A stretch of DNA of 26,145 bases, from positions 1 through 26,145 of the forward strand of contig JAZNLK010000151.1 in assembly GCA_045579055.1 (NCBI GenBank), read 5' to 3'. Below, piece after piece: positions 15,910-23,633 of the stretch. The stretch is from SIG440 sp045579055. Lineage in GTDB: Bacteria; Bacillota; Clostridia; Monoglobales; Monoglobaceae. Under the pieces are notes generated by a model. The model was not told the DNA's origin. It made no database searches and saw nothing but the letters and a program-made list of their open reading frames with translations. The first letter of the stretch is position 1. Each line of letters starts with the position of its first letter. Both the position numbers and the translations under genes were made by a program.

Positions 15910-16626
15910 ATGTTTGATAATATAATAAATTATTTTACCGGAGACACATTTTTGTTCCATCTTGAACTTCTACTGAGAATATTCATTGCATTCTTCTGTG
16001 GAGCGTTCATCGGTCACGAACGAAAATCCCGCGGAAAGGGAGCCGGAACAAGAACCCACTCCATCGTTGCAATCGCATCCTGCCTTCTTATGATAATCTC
16101 CCAGTACGGTTTTATGGACTTTCTCAATCATTTTCACGGTACAAACGTCAACATAAACCATGACCCTTCACGAATTGCCGCACAGATTGTTACCGGAATC
16201 GGTTTTCTTGGTGCAGGAATGATTTTTGTCCACAAAAAGAACGTCACCGGGCTTACCACAGCTGCAGGAATCTGGGCAACTGCAGGAATCGGTATGTCTG
16301 TTGGTGCCGGTATGTACTTCATCAGCATAGCAACCACAATCATTATTATTATTGTACAGATTATTTCCCACAAGAATCTGAAATTTTTCTCACCTTTAAC
16401 AGAAATAGAAATTGTAATTTCCGTAAAAAACAAGGAAAAGGCTCTGGAGTATATCAACGGAGTATTTGAGGATGCCGACATCCATATTTCCGGTATCTCG
16501 GTAACCTATCAATCTGATAATCTTTTTGACATAAACATTACTGCAAGCACAGCCCACGAAGTCGACAAAATTAAGCTTGCAAATAAATTTTATCAGGATG
16601 ACACTATTATTTCAGTTAAAATATAA
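15910..16626 (+). CDS. MgtC/SapB-family membrane protein
   Basis: A 238-residue membrane protein with four to five predicted helices in residues 15-155 and a soluble C-terminal ACT-like domain (about 160-238). The family signatures are clear: GAFIGHERKSRGKGAGTRTH near residue 35, then RIAAQIVTGIGFLGAGMIF and GLTTAAGIWATAGIGMSVG. In enterobacteria MgtC inhibits the F-type ATP synthase and is needed for growth in low magnesium; in Firmicutes the role is mostly untested. GAGGTG precedes ATG 15910. It is monocistronic with its own promoter and is divergent from feoA. The name rests on family membership only. Confidence 0.9.
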   Translation: MFDNIINYFTGDTFLFHLELLLRIFIAFFCGAFIGHERKSRGKGAGTRTHSIVAIASCLLMIISQYGFMDFLNHFHGTNVNINHDPSRIAAQIVTGIGFLGAGMIFVHKKNVTGLTTAAGIWATAGIGMSVGAGMYFISIATTIIIIIVQIISHKNLKFFSPLTEIEIVISVKNKEKALEYINGVFEDADIHISGISVTYQSDNLFDINITASTAHEVDKIKLANKFYQDDTIISVKI

Positions 16627-16671
16627 CCTCAATGGGCTGTTGCGTTAAAGCACTGTTGCACAAAACCTGAT

Positions 16672-16750
16672 TGTCATTCTGAGCTTAACCATATGACGAA
16701 GCCGAGGAATCTTTGTATTTTAAGACCCTTCGCTTATGCTCAGGGTGACA
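16672..16750. repeat. 79-bp palindromic repeat (MITE/REP-like)
   Basis: The ends TGTCATTCTGAGC (16672-16684) and GCTCAGGGTGACA (16738-16750) are imperfect inverted repeats of each other (11 of 13 pairs). The inside continues as a long hairpin (GACGAAG...GGAATCTT against AAGACCCTTCG). This TGTCATTCTGAGC...CTCAGGGTGACA pattern is a familiar dispersed intergenic repeat in many bacterial genomes. It carries no gene, and as a hairpin it may also stop transcription between the convergent mgtC-like and AraC genes. Confidence 0.7.
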
Positions 16751-16807
16751 TTATCGTTAATTTGTACAATATCTTTACTTAACACCACAGCCCCTTCTTT
16801 TCATTTT

Positions 16808-17656
16808 TTAATGTTCGACCTTGCGGAATTTGGTGGGAGAAATTCCCTTTTGAGCTTTGAAGGTTTTTATAAAATAACTCAAATCGTTGAATCCGCAGGA
16901 AAATGCAATATCCGTCACGCTTTCATCCGAGTTCAGAAGCAGCTGAGAAGCTTTTTCGATACGATAACCGTTCAGATACTCAACAGGGGTTTTACCTGTT
17001 TTTTCTTTGAAGAAATAGCAAAAATATTTTGCAGACATATCAGCCGCCTTTGCCATATCCGTAAGAGATAACTGCTTTTCATAGTTATCTCTCAAAAAGC
17101 TCAGAACCTTTTTCAGCTTCGGAATATTCTTGCTGTCCGAAATCTCCGAGTCACCTGTAACGGTGCTGTAAAAATGATTGTCTACTATAACCCCAAGCAT
17201 TGCATAAAGTGCACCTATAACCCTGAACTTATAACCCGATGATTTATGCTTCATTGTCTCAAAAACATCATTGACAGAATTAATAAATTCATTTCCTTCG
17301 CATTTGTTAAAGTCCTTTATAACAAATTCACGGTTGAGAATACTTTCCACAAAAAACTTGCAGCTATATGTGGTGGTGTCGAGAAAATCAATATGAAAAA
17401 TCACGCACTCATACACACATTCCCAAGGACTTGCACCGTGAACCGTTTCGGGATTCACAAAAATAATATCTCCTTTTTGAGCAATATACTCCCTGTTGTT
17501 CAGACGTATTTTAAGTTCTCCCTGTAAAATTCTTATAATTTCCATTTCAGTATGCCAATGTGCCGACATTTCATAACGGGTATGGTTTTTGTCGATATAA
17601 TGGTATTCTATAGGGAAATCTGCCGTTCCTCTCTGCTTTAGTTCGTTATAAATCAT
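16808..17656 (-). CDS. AraC-family regulator next to fucI
   Basis: A 282-residue regulator with an N-terminal cupin sensing domain (SAHWHTEMEIIRILQGELKI, then GDIIFVNPETVHGA) and a C-terminal AraC double helix-turn-helix (LTDMAKAADMSAKYFCYFFK; VTDIAFSCGFNDLSYFIK; final GISPTKFRK). ATG 17656 is chosen, with GGTGA upstream. The frame opens at 17749, but the extra 31 residues are Tyr/Ile-rich, unlike the family, and would cover the promoter. It is divergent from L-fucose isomerase across 128 bases, the usual layout for a local regulator, so it probably controls fucI in response to L-fucose, D-arabinose or a product. Confidence 0.88.
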   Translation of the reverse strand: MIYNELKQRGTADFPIEYHYIDKNHTRYEMSAHWHTEMEIIRILQGELKIRLNNREYIAQKGDIIFVNPETVHGASPWECVYECVIFHIDFLDTTTYSCKFFVESILNREFVIKDFNKCEGNEFINSVNDVFETMKHKSSGYKFRVIGALYAMLGVIVDNHFYSTVTGDSEISDSKNIPKLKKVLSFLRDNYEKQLSLTDMAKAADMSAKYFCYFFKEKTGKTPVEYLNGYRIEKASQLLLNSDESVTDIAFSCGFNDLSYFIKTFKAQKGISPTKFRKVEH

Positions 17657-17695
17657 AGCAATCACCAAAATCTGAATATTGTTATACTTTTTTCT

Positions 17696-17734
17696 ATTAT
17701 AACACAAGTATTTCAGATAATGCAAGTATATAAT
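17696..17734. promoter_or_regulatory. Divergent promoters of AraC gene and fucI
   Basis: Minus strand: TTGCAT (17720-17725), an 18-base spacer and TATAAT (17696-17701) for the AraC gene. Plus strand: TATAAT (17729-17734) for fucI with no good -35, as for an activated promoter. CAAGTAT occurs twice (17705-17711, 17723-17729), 18 bp apart, upstream of and overlapping the fucI -10. Confidence 0.5.
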
Positions 17735-17784
17735 TATATATAGAAGCAAATTTTCTAATTTACATATATGAGGAGGAAATTATT

Positions 17785-19590
17785 ATGGCAAAAAACAGAC
17801 TTGTGGGAGATTATCCCGTAATCGGTATCCGTCCTACAATTGACGGTCGCCGTGGCGTGCTTAAGGTACGTGAATCTTTGGAGGATCAAACAATGAATAT
17901 GGCAAAGGCTGCCGCAAAATTGTTTGAAGAAAACCTCAAGTACTCAAATGGTGAACCCGTAAAGGTTATCATCGCTGACACAACAATCGGTCGTGTTGGT
18001 GAAGCTGCAGCTTGTGCAGACAAATTCAAGAAGGCAGGCGTTGACATCACATTGACAGTTACACCCTGCTGGTGCTACGGCTCAGAAACAATGGATATGG
18101 ATCCCATGACAATTAAGGGTGTTTGGGGCTTCAACGGCACAGAAAGACCCGGTGCAGTTTACCTTGCTGCAGTTCTTGCATCACACGCTCAGAAGGGACT
18201 TCCTGCATTCGGTATCTACGGTCACGATGTTCAGAATGCTGACGAATCAGACAAGATTCCCGCAGATGTTGCAGAAAAACTTCTCCGTTTTGGTCGTGCA
18301 GCTGTTGCTGCTGCTACAATGAGAGGTAAGTCATACCTCCAGATTGGTTCAATCTGTATGGGTATCGGCGGTTCTATCATTGACACAGCTATGATGGAAG
18401 AATATTTCGGTATGAGAGTTGAATCTGTTGACGAGGTTGAAATAATCAGACGTATGACAGAAGAAATCTACGACAAGGCTGAATATGAAAAGGCTCTCAA
18501 GTGGGCAAAAGAAAAGTGCATTATCGGCTTTGATAAGAACCCCGAAGAACTTCAGAAGTCACCTGAAGTTAAGGAAGAGCAGTTCGAATTTGTTGTTAAG
18601 ATGATGTGTATCATCAAAGACCTTATGAACGGCAATCAGAACCTTCCTGAAGGTTGTGAAGAGGAAATGGTTGGTCACAACGCAATTGCAGCTGGCTTCC
18701 AGGGTCAGAGACAGTGGACAGACTTCTATCCCAACTGTGACTTCCCCGAAGCAATGCTCAACACCTCCTTCGACTGGAACGGTGCAAGAGAGCCCTACAT
18801 CCTTGCAACAGAAAACGACGTTCTCAATGGTATGGGTATGCTCTTTGGTAAGCTCCTCACAAACAGAGCACAGATGTTCGCAGATGTAAGAACATACTGG
18901 AGTGGCGATGCCGTTAAGAAAGCAACCGGCTATGAAATCGAAGGCAAAGCAAAAGAAGCTGACGGTTTCATTCATCTTATCAACTCCGGTGCCTGCTGTC
19001 TTGATGCTAACGGTGCTGTGAAAGACGAAAACGGCAACGGTGTTATGAAGGAATGGTACAATATGACAGATGCTGACTGCGATGCAGTTATGGCTAACAC
19101 AACTTGGAATATGGCTGACCTTGGTTACTTCCGTGGTGGCGGTTATTCTTCAAGATTCCTTACAAAGGCTGAGATGCCTGCAACAATGATCAGACTTAAC
19201 CTCGTTAAGGGTCTCGGCCCCGTTCTTCAGATTGCAGAAGGCTGGACAATTGACCTTCCTGACGAAGTTTCAGACAAGCTTTGGGCAAGAACAGACTACA
19301 CATGGCCCTGCACATGGTTTGCTCCCAGATGCACAGGCGAAGGCGCATTCAAAACCGCTTACGATGTAATGAACAACTGGGGTGCTAACCACGGTGCTAT
19401 CAGCTACGGTCACATCGGTGCAGACCTCATCACTCTTTGTTCAATCCTGAGAATTCCCGTTTGTATGCACAACGTTCCTGAAGAAAAAATCTTCAGACCG
19501 GCTAGCTGGAACGCATTCGGTATGGACAAAGAAGGTCAGGACTATCGTGCTTGTCAGGCATACGGTCCTATGTACAAAACAGTAAGATAA
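17785..19590 (+). CDS. fucI: L-fucose isomerase
   Basis: A 601-residue cytosolic, Mn-dependent ketol-isomerase that converts L-fucose to L-fuculose and often D-arabinose to D-ribulose. It keeps the family blocks nearly intact: IGIRPTIDGRRGVRES-like start (13-31), TPCWCYGSETMD (93-104), GFNGTERPGAVYLAA (115-129), CMGIGGSIID (191-200), FDWNGAREP with ATEND (329-345), ADVRTYW and GHIGAD (542-547). The length matches the E. coli enzyme. A strong GAGGAGG precedes ATG 17785, and codon use is noticeably biased, suggesting high expression. It is alone in its transcript and ends in a strong terminator; no fuculokinase or aldolase gene is nearby. Confidence 0.95.
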   Translation: MAKNRLVGDYPVIGIRPTIDGRRGVLKVRESLEDQTMNMAKAAAKLFEENLKYSNGEPVKVIIADTTIGRVGEAAACADKFKKAGVDITLTVTPCWCYGSETMDMDPMTIKGVWGFNGTERPGAVYLAAVLASHAQKGLPAFGIYGHDVQNADESDKIPADVAEKLLRFGRAAVAAATMRGKSYLQIGSICMGIGGSIIDTAMMEEYFGMRVESVDEVEIIRRMTEEIYDKAEYEKALKWAKEKCIIGFDKNPEELQKSPEVKEEQFEFVVKMMCIIKDLMNGNQNLPEGCEEEMVGHNAIAAGFQGQRQWTDFYPNCDFPEAMLNTSFDWNGAREPYILATENDVLNGMGMLFGKLLTNRAQMFADVRTYWSGDAVKKATGYEIEGKAKEADGFIHLINSGACCLDANGAVKDENGNGVMKEWYNMTDADCDAVMANTTWNMADLGYFRGGGYSSRFLTKAEMPATMIRLNLVKGLGPVLQIAEGWTIDLPDEVSDKLWARTDYTWPCTWFAPRCTGEGAFKTAYDVMNNWGANHGAISYGHIGADLITLCSILRIPVCMHNVPEEKIFRPASWNAFGMDKEGQDYRACQAYGPMYKTVR

Positions 19591-19606
19591 TTTTATTTAA
19601 GCTACA

Positions 19607-19640
19607 CAAAAGGAGATGCGAAATTTCGCATCTCCTTTTG
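19607..19640 (+). terminator. Terminator of fucI
   Basis: A perfect 34-bp palindrome (arms 19607-19620 and 19627-19640, core AGGAGATGCG/CGCATCTCCT) lies 16 bases after the fucI stop. Its 3' arm ends in CCTTTTG, giving a strong stem with a short T run. Confidence 0.8.
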
Positions 19641-19712
19641 AATTTGCTCATTATAAAAACCTTTCAGTCACAGTATAACAAGATATTTCTTAATCTAATT
19701 ACACGCATATTG

Positions 19713-19741
19713 TTGTAATTTTGAAGTATGTATGATATAAT
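19713..19741 (+). promoter_or_regulatory. Promoter of the fourth AraC gene
   Basis: TTGTAA (19713-19718), a 17-base spacer and an extended -10, TGATATAAT (TATAAT at 19736-19741), precede the start codon by about 33 bases. Confidence 0.65.
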
Positions 19742-19774
19742 TTTGTAAAGAACAAAAAATCAGGGGAAAATCAT

Positions 19775-20581
19775 ATGAAAATATCACACGAGATTAATTC
19801 AATTGATATGTTTTTCAAAAGCGGTGTATGGAACAAAGGAATGCACAACTTTCACTGGCACGAAAAACTTGAAATCGTGCAATGTATTGATAAAGGTTTT
19901 GCTGTTATTACGGATGGACAGAGATTCGAAGTAAAAGAAGGAGATCTTATAATAATCGGAGAACAAATAATACACAGCTTTTATGCTTATGAAGATGAAA
20001 CAAAGTTTCGTCTCGGACAATTTCCCGTTTCAATTCTCCTGAACAACGGAATTGTTCCGGAAGCCATAAAGCCTGTTATAACAAAAGAAGAACTTGATTC
20101 GGTGACTAATCTTTCTCAACACATAAACAATATTCTTGATGTTATACAAAATGAAGGCTGTGTGGAAATCGGGCAGAAGAATCCTGTGACACAAAATATG
20201 TATTCAGCACTTTATTTTCTATTGATGAGACATTTCCCTGCTGAGAGCAAATCCCGCATAGAAAAAAAGGAAAAGCAAGAATTTTATAAAATCATTGAAT
20301 ACATCAACAAAAACTACACACAGAATATTACGGTACAAAGCATAGCAAAAGATCTTTATATGGACAGAGGCAGACTTTCTTCGCTCTTTCTCAAATATAC
20401 AGGAATGAAACTGAACTATTACATAAATACTCTTCGCATCTCTCACGCATCAAAGCTTTTGACAAACGGTGCAAGTGTTGCAGAGACAGCTATGGAGTGC
20501 GGCTACCAATCCATCAGAACATTTACCGAATCATATAAAAAGATAATGGGTACTACCCCCGGAAAAAACAAAACAATATAG
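19775..20581 (+). CDS. AraC-family regulator facing the GH36/ECF gene set
   Basis: A 268-residue regulator with an N-terminal cupin (NFHWHEKLEIVQCIDKGFAV, KEGDLIIIGEQIIHSF, about 25-75) and a C-terminal double helix-turn-helix (about 165-265; VQSIAKDLYMDRGRLSSLF, ETAMECGYQSIRTFTESYK, final GTTPGK). GGGGA lies before ATG 19775. It is monocistronic and convergent with the oxidoreductase/ECF/TIM operon across a shared terminator. Because the two promoters of that set share an element with a 21-bp direct repeat, typical of AraC sites, this is the best local candidate to bind it. That link is inferred from position and site type only. Confidence 0.88.
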   Translation: MKISHEINSIDMFFKSGVWNKGMHNFHWHEKLEIVQCIDKGFAVITDGQRFEVKEGDLIIIGEQIIHSFYAYEDETKFRLGQFPVSILLNNGIVPEAIKPVITKEELDSVTNLSQHINNILDVIQNEGCVEIGQKNPVTQNMYSALYFLLMRHFPAESKSRIEKKEKQEFYKIIEYINKNYTQNITVQSIAKDLYMDRGRLSSLFLKYTGMKLNYYINTLRISHASKLLTNGASVAETAMECGYQSIRTFTESYKKIMGTTPGKNKTI

Positions 20582-20584
20582 TCA

Positions 20585-20621
20585 AAAGCCCACACAAGGT
20601 TGATAGCCTTGTGTGGGCTTT
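20585..20621. terminator. Bidirectional terminator
   Basis: A perfect 15-bp stem (20585-20599 and 20607-20621, core GCCCACACAAGG/CCTTGTGTGGGC) with a seven-base loop has A and T ends on the two sides. It separates the AraC gene (+) from the convergent oxidoreductase (-). A plus-strand run of eight T at 20633-20640 lies further on. Confidence 0.85.
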
Positions 20622-20638
20622 GTCTGTGCACGTTTTTT

Positions 20639-21646
20639 TTACAGTTTAATCTTTTCACCCTCAGCTTTTGCTGATGCAATTTCCGCTTCAATAAGCTTTA
20701 CCGCCATTGCTGACTCACAAGGACAACAAACGGACGATGTTGTTTTGTTAGACAGACAATCAACAAAATATTTTACTTCGTTATAATACATTGAAGTCTT
20801 ATTTTGAACGATTTCGTCCTTTTCCTTGAGATTTATTTCATTCCCCTCAGAATCCACCATAAAAAACTCTGTTTCGGTTTTTATGATATAACCTTTTTCA
20901 CAGTTGATTCTTATAAATCTTCCGTTCTGATGAAAATTAAATCTGTTTTCCCAATCACATTGTATGCTGATATACATACCATCTCCATATCTCATATTTG
21001 AAGAAAAGGAATCAAGGCACACCTCACCATTTTTATGCTCAGCAGTTGTCGAAACCCAATCAGGCTTACCAAAAAGCCACAAAATCAAATCGGTATCGTG
21101 AATATGGATATCAAGCACAGGTCCGCCCGAAAGCTTTTTATCTCTGAACCAGTTATTCTGACCCTTTGGAAGTCCATTGCCATATGTAGTATAGTGCACA
21201 TTTCTGACTTTACCCAATTTTTCACTTTTGATAAGCTTATGCAAATATATAAATTCTTTGTCAAATCGAAGAACGTGGGCAATCATAAAGTTCCTGCCTG
21301 TTTTCGATGCCACAGCACACATATGCATTGCATCCTCGGAGTAAAGCGCCATTGGCTTTTCACACAGAACATCAAATCCTGCTTGCATTGCTCTTTCAGC
21401 AAATTCTTTGTGCATAAATGTTGGCAGACATATATCGACAAAATCCAGTCTTCCTTTTTCGTTTTCGAAAAACTCGTCAAGATTTGTGTACTTTCGTTCA
21501 CACTCAACCTTCTCAAGATTTTCTTCACACAAATCAAAACATGCTTCCAGCCGAACTGGAATTTCATAATCATTCAATGGATATAATGCATCTCTCAGAT
21601 GAATTTTCCCGATGGAACCTGCGCCAATGAGTCCACATCTTAACAT
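20639..21646 (-). CDS. Gfo/Idh/MocA-family oxidoreductase
   Basis: A 335-residue NAD(P)-dependent sugar or polyol oxidoreductase. It has an intact Rossmann loop GLIGAGSIGKIH (residues 4-15) and the catalytic lysine motif CEKPMALYSEDAM near residue 95. A DIHIHDTDLILWLFG segment carries the expected histidine and aspartate. ATG 21646 is preferred (GGAAGGGATCGG upstream); the longer frame from 21685 would begin inside the previous gene with a TTG. It is the last gene of a three-gene operon, 22 bases after the ECF-DUF1893 gene. In this setting it probably oxidises the imported or released sugar or polyol. The substrate is unknown. Confidence 0.88.
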   Translation of the reverse strand: MLRCGLIGAGSIGKIHLRDALYPLNDYEIPVRLEACFDLCEENLEKVECERKYTNLDEFFENEKGRLDFVDICLPTFMHKEFAERAMQAGFDVLCEKPMALYSEDAMHMCAVASKTGRNFMIAHVLRFDKEFIYLHKLIKSEKLGKVRNVHYTTYGNGLPKGQNNWFRDKKLSGGPVLDIHIHDTDLILWLFGKPDWVSTTAEHKNGEVCLDSFSSNMRYGDGMYISIQCDWENRFNFHQNGRFIRINCEKGYIIKTETEFFMVDSEGNEINLKEKDEIVQNKTSMYYNEVKYFVDCLSNKTTSSVCCPCESAMAVKLIEAEIASAKAEGEKIKL

Positions 21647-21668
21647 ATTCAAATCCGATCCCTTCCTG

Positions 21669-22625
21669 CTAATTTTTTGTTGCAAGTTGACGTAACTTTT
21701 CTTTCAAAAGGCACATGGCAACTTCATTATCATCAACATCCATAACCGTTTCTTCCATCGGGCACATTCCGTCGCCTTTCCGATTCTGAATAAAATCCGT
21801 CAAAATCTCATAGGATGCAACGATATTATTCTTTTTCAGAGTTTCCAGTGCCGACTTGCTCATATTAATGCCAAAACAAGATTTCACTCCGGCAACCGAA
21901 AAAACCATTGCAGCGGCCTTGCCAACAACATTATCAACAACAGTTGCATCTTTAAGTTCTCCGGATTCGCACAAATCAATAAGATGTCCGATTCCCTGCT
22001 TGGAAAGCGTTTTTTCAATTTTGTTGTTTTTTATCACCACAATAGTCGCTTTTCTGTTTTTTATCATCTTCACAGCTTCTTTGGTCGCAGAAGTTCTTCC
22101 CTTAAAACGTCCGGCAATAAGTCTGACAACCTGAGGAATAATCACAAGTTGAATAATAATCCCCGGAATTCCGCTGATAACAGCAGTCACAACCGAAATA
22201 CTTTTTAACGCAGGATTAGCAAAAAGCAGTATCGAGCCGACAAGTCCATAAACTATTCTTCCCGAAAGCATACCCAAAATAAGTGCTGCGTATATATAAC
22301 GGATTTTAGAGGAATATCCGAACATTCTATGCACCAAACCACACACCACGCCGTAAGTGAGAAGTTCAAATGACATCAGCAAAGCACTCGGATACATAAG
22401 TGGCATTCCCGTTAATACAGAACTCAGGTAAGGAACAAGAAACCCGCAAATTCCGCCCTGAACCGGGCCACACAGAAAGCTGCATATTATTACAGGTATG
22501 TGCATAGGCAATATGACATTTCCTTTCACAAGCACCAAACCATGTGAAACCATAAAGGGCAAAAGGACTCCCAAAGCCAACATAAGTGCCGAAAATACAA
22601 TTTTTTTTGACGTTGAAGTAAGCAT
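21669..22625 (-). CDS. ECF-type S component fused to DUF1893 domain
   Basis: A 318-residue fusion. Residues 1-172 form about six membrane helices in the pattern of energy-coupling factor (ECF) S components, which bind a vitamin or other small molecule and dock onto a shared EcfA/EcfT module. After a basic linker (173-190), residues 190-313 match DUF1893, a cytidine-deaminase-like fold: VVVIKNNKI, SGELKDATVVDNVVGKAAA (221-239) and MCPMEE (287-292). GGAG precedes ATG 22625. It lies 15 bases after the TIM-barrel gene and 22 bases before the oxidoreductase gene. No EcfA or EcfT is in the window. The ligand and the role of the cytosolic domain are unknown. The domain assignment is firm; the function is inference. 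Confidence 0.82.
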   Translation of the reverse strand: MLTSTSKKIVFSALMLALGVLLPFMVSHGLVLVKGNVILPMHIPVIICSFLCGPVQGGICGFLVPYLSSVLTGMPLMYPSALLMSFELLTYGVVCGLVHRMFGYSSKIRYIYAALILGMLSGRIVYGLVGSILLFANPALKSISVVTAVISGIPGIIIQLVIIPQVVRLIAGRFKGRTSATKEAVKMIKNRKATIVVIKNNKIEKTLSKQGIGHLIDLCESGELKDATVVDNVVGKAAAMVFSVAGVKSCFGINMSKSALETLKKNNIVASYEILTDFIQNRKGDGMCPMEETVMDVDDNEVAMCLLKEKLRQLATKN

Positions 22626-22640
22626 TTTTCTCTCCTTATA

Positions 22641-23486
22641 CTACTTTTGTTTTGCCACCCACTGGTCAAATATTTCGATATCCTCTCCTATCTGGTCGTG
22701 ATATTTCTGGAATACTCCTATAACGCCCATATCATCTTCTTTCAATGTTGTAAATACTGTGTCATATGCCTCTTCAATCAGAATTCTTCTTTCTTCTTCC
22801 GTTTTATTCAAAAGCATCTGACCACCTGCAAAAAGCTTGAAGGCAAGAATGGGTCTTTTTACATTTTTCAAGGCATTGAGCATAATCGGTCTGTCTTCAG
22901 GTGCTGCAACAATGCCGGCTTTTGTCTTTCCGGTCAAAAATCCGCTCTTTTCGCCTTTTCGATTGCGACGGAAGTTATACAGACAAGCCATATAAAAGTC
23001 CGCACCCCACTCTTCCTTTTCACAAGCTTCAATAACCTCTGGATGGTGCGTTCCAATACCAATTTTTATTCCCGTTTCCTTCGAGGCAGCAACCAAATCA
23101 ATTACCGCTTGCTTATCTTCAAGTTCAAAATGTTCGTCAACATATGAGCCGGAAACATACGCACCAATGGGTTCAAGTCCCGCAATCATACGCAAACTTA
23201 CATCAAAAGGTATTGGTGCATATTGCTGGAATATAAAATTCATTTTTCCGCCGTTTTTCCGATAATGACGAAGAACTCTTATCATAAAAGGATCTGCCAG
23301 AGGAAGCATTGTGTTTATACCAAGTTCCTCCATTCGATGTATTGCTTCAAGAACTTTATCTTCAGTGTGATAATCAAGCATTTCTGCTCCTGTTATCTGA
23401 TCCTGAATATAAGAATGTCCATTGAAGGGATTATCTCCCACAATAAGTTTTGAAACTTTGTGACCATAAAAATCTACATATTTCAT
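22641..23486 (-). CDS. Uncharacterised TIM-barrel protein, aldo-keto-reductase-like
   Basis: A 281-residue soluble protein that I do not recognise as a named enzyme. The start VSKLIVGDNPFNGHSY (12-27) and EAIHRMEELGINTMLPLAD recall the first strands of aldo-keto reductases, and the alternation of strands and helices fits a TIM barrel. The usual Asp-Tyr-Lys-His tetrad of active reductases is not evident. Candidate functional residues are in DNPFNGH, IGIGTHHPE (141-149) and FKLFAGGQ. GGAG lies eight bases before ATG 23486. It is the first gene of an operon with the ECF-DUF1893 and oxidoreductase genes, and its promoter shares an element with the GH36 gene. It could be an aldolase, isomerase or reductase. 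Confidence 0.6.
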   Translation of the reverse strand: MKYVDFYGHKVSKLIVGDNPFNGHSYIQDQITGAEMLDYHTEDKVLEAIHRMEELGINTMLPLADPFMIRVLRHYRKNGGKMNFIFQQYAPIPFDVSLRMIAGLEPIGAYVSGSYVDEHFELEDKQAVIDLVAASKETGIKIGIGTHHPEVIEACEKEEWGADFYMACLYNFRRNRKGEKSGFLTGKTKAGIVAAPEDRPIMLNALKNVKRPILAFKLFAGGQMLLNKTEEERRILIEEAYDTVFTTLKEDDMGVIGVFQKYHDQIGEDIEIFDQWVAKQK

Positions 23487-23507
23487 AATTTTAGCTCCTT
23501 TATAACA

Positions 23508-23586
23508 CGATTATATATTTATGGTATCATTTTTCCTGATATACTCTCAAGTAAATATGTCGGAATAATAGGAAAATTTGTAGAAA
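23508..23586 (-). promoter_or_regulatory. Shared upstream element, copy A (TIM/ECF/Gfo operon)
   Basis: This 79-base stretch matches 25912-25990 without gaps at about 65 positions, far beyond its AT bias. On the minus strand it holds TTTCTACAAAT (23576-23586) and TTCCGACATAT (23555-23565), a direct repeat with 21-bp period, then TTGAGA (23545-23550) and, 18 bases on, TACCAT (23521-23526) as a weak promoter. The layout suits activation by an AraC-family protein. The remaining bases up to 23633 show nothing recognisable. Confidence 0.7.
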
Positions 23587-23633
23587 TTTTCCTTTCCATT
23601 CAACAAGTATTGAGTTGTTATTGCTTTTGTTAA

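Noticed and set aside
21035..21586. 183-codon open frame on the plus strand
   Set aside because: Antisense to the well-supported Gfo/Idh/MocA gene, with no domain and no start signal.
21646..21685. Longer start of the oxidoreductase overlapping the ECF-DUF1893 gene
   Set aside because: The extension begins with TTG without a ribosome binding site and precedes the natural Rossmann start; ATG 21646 fits the family.
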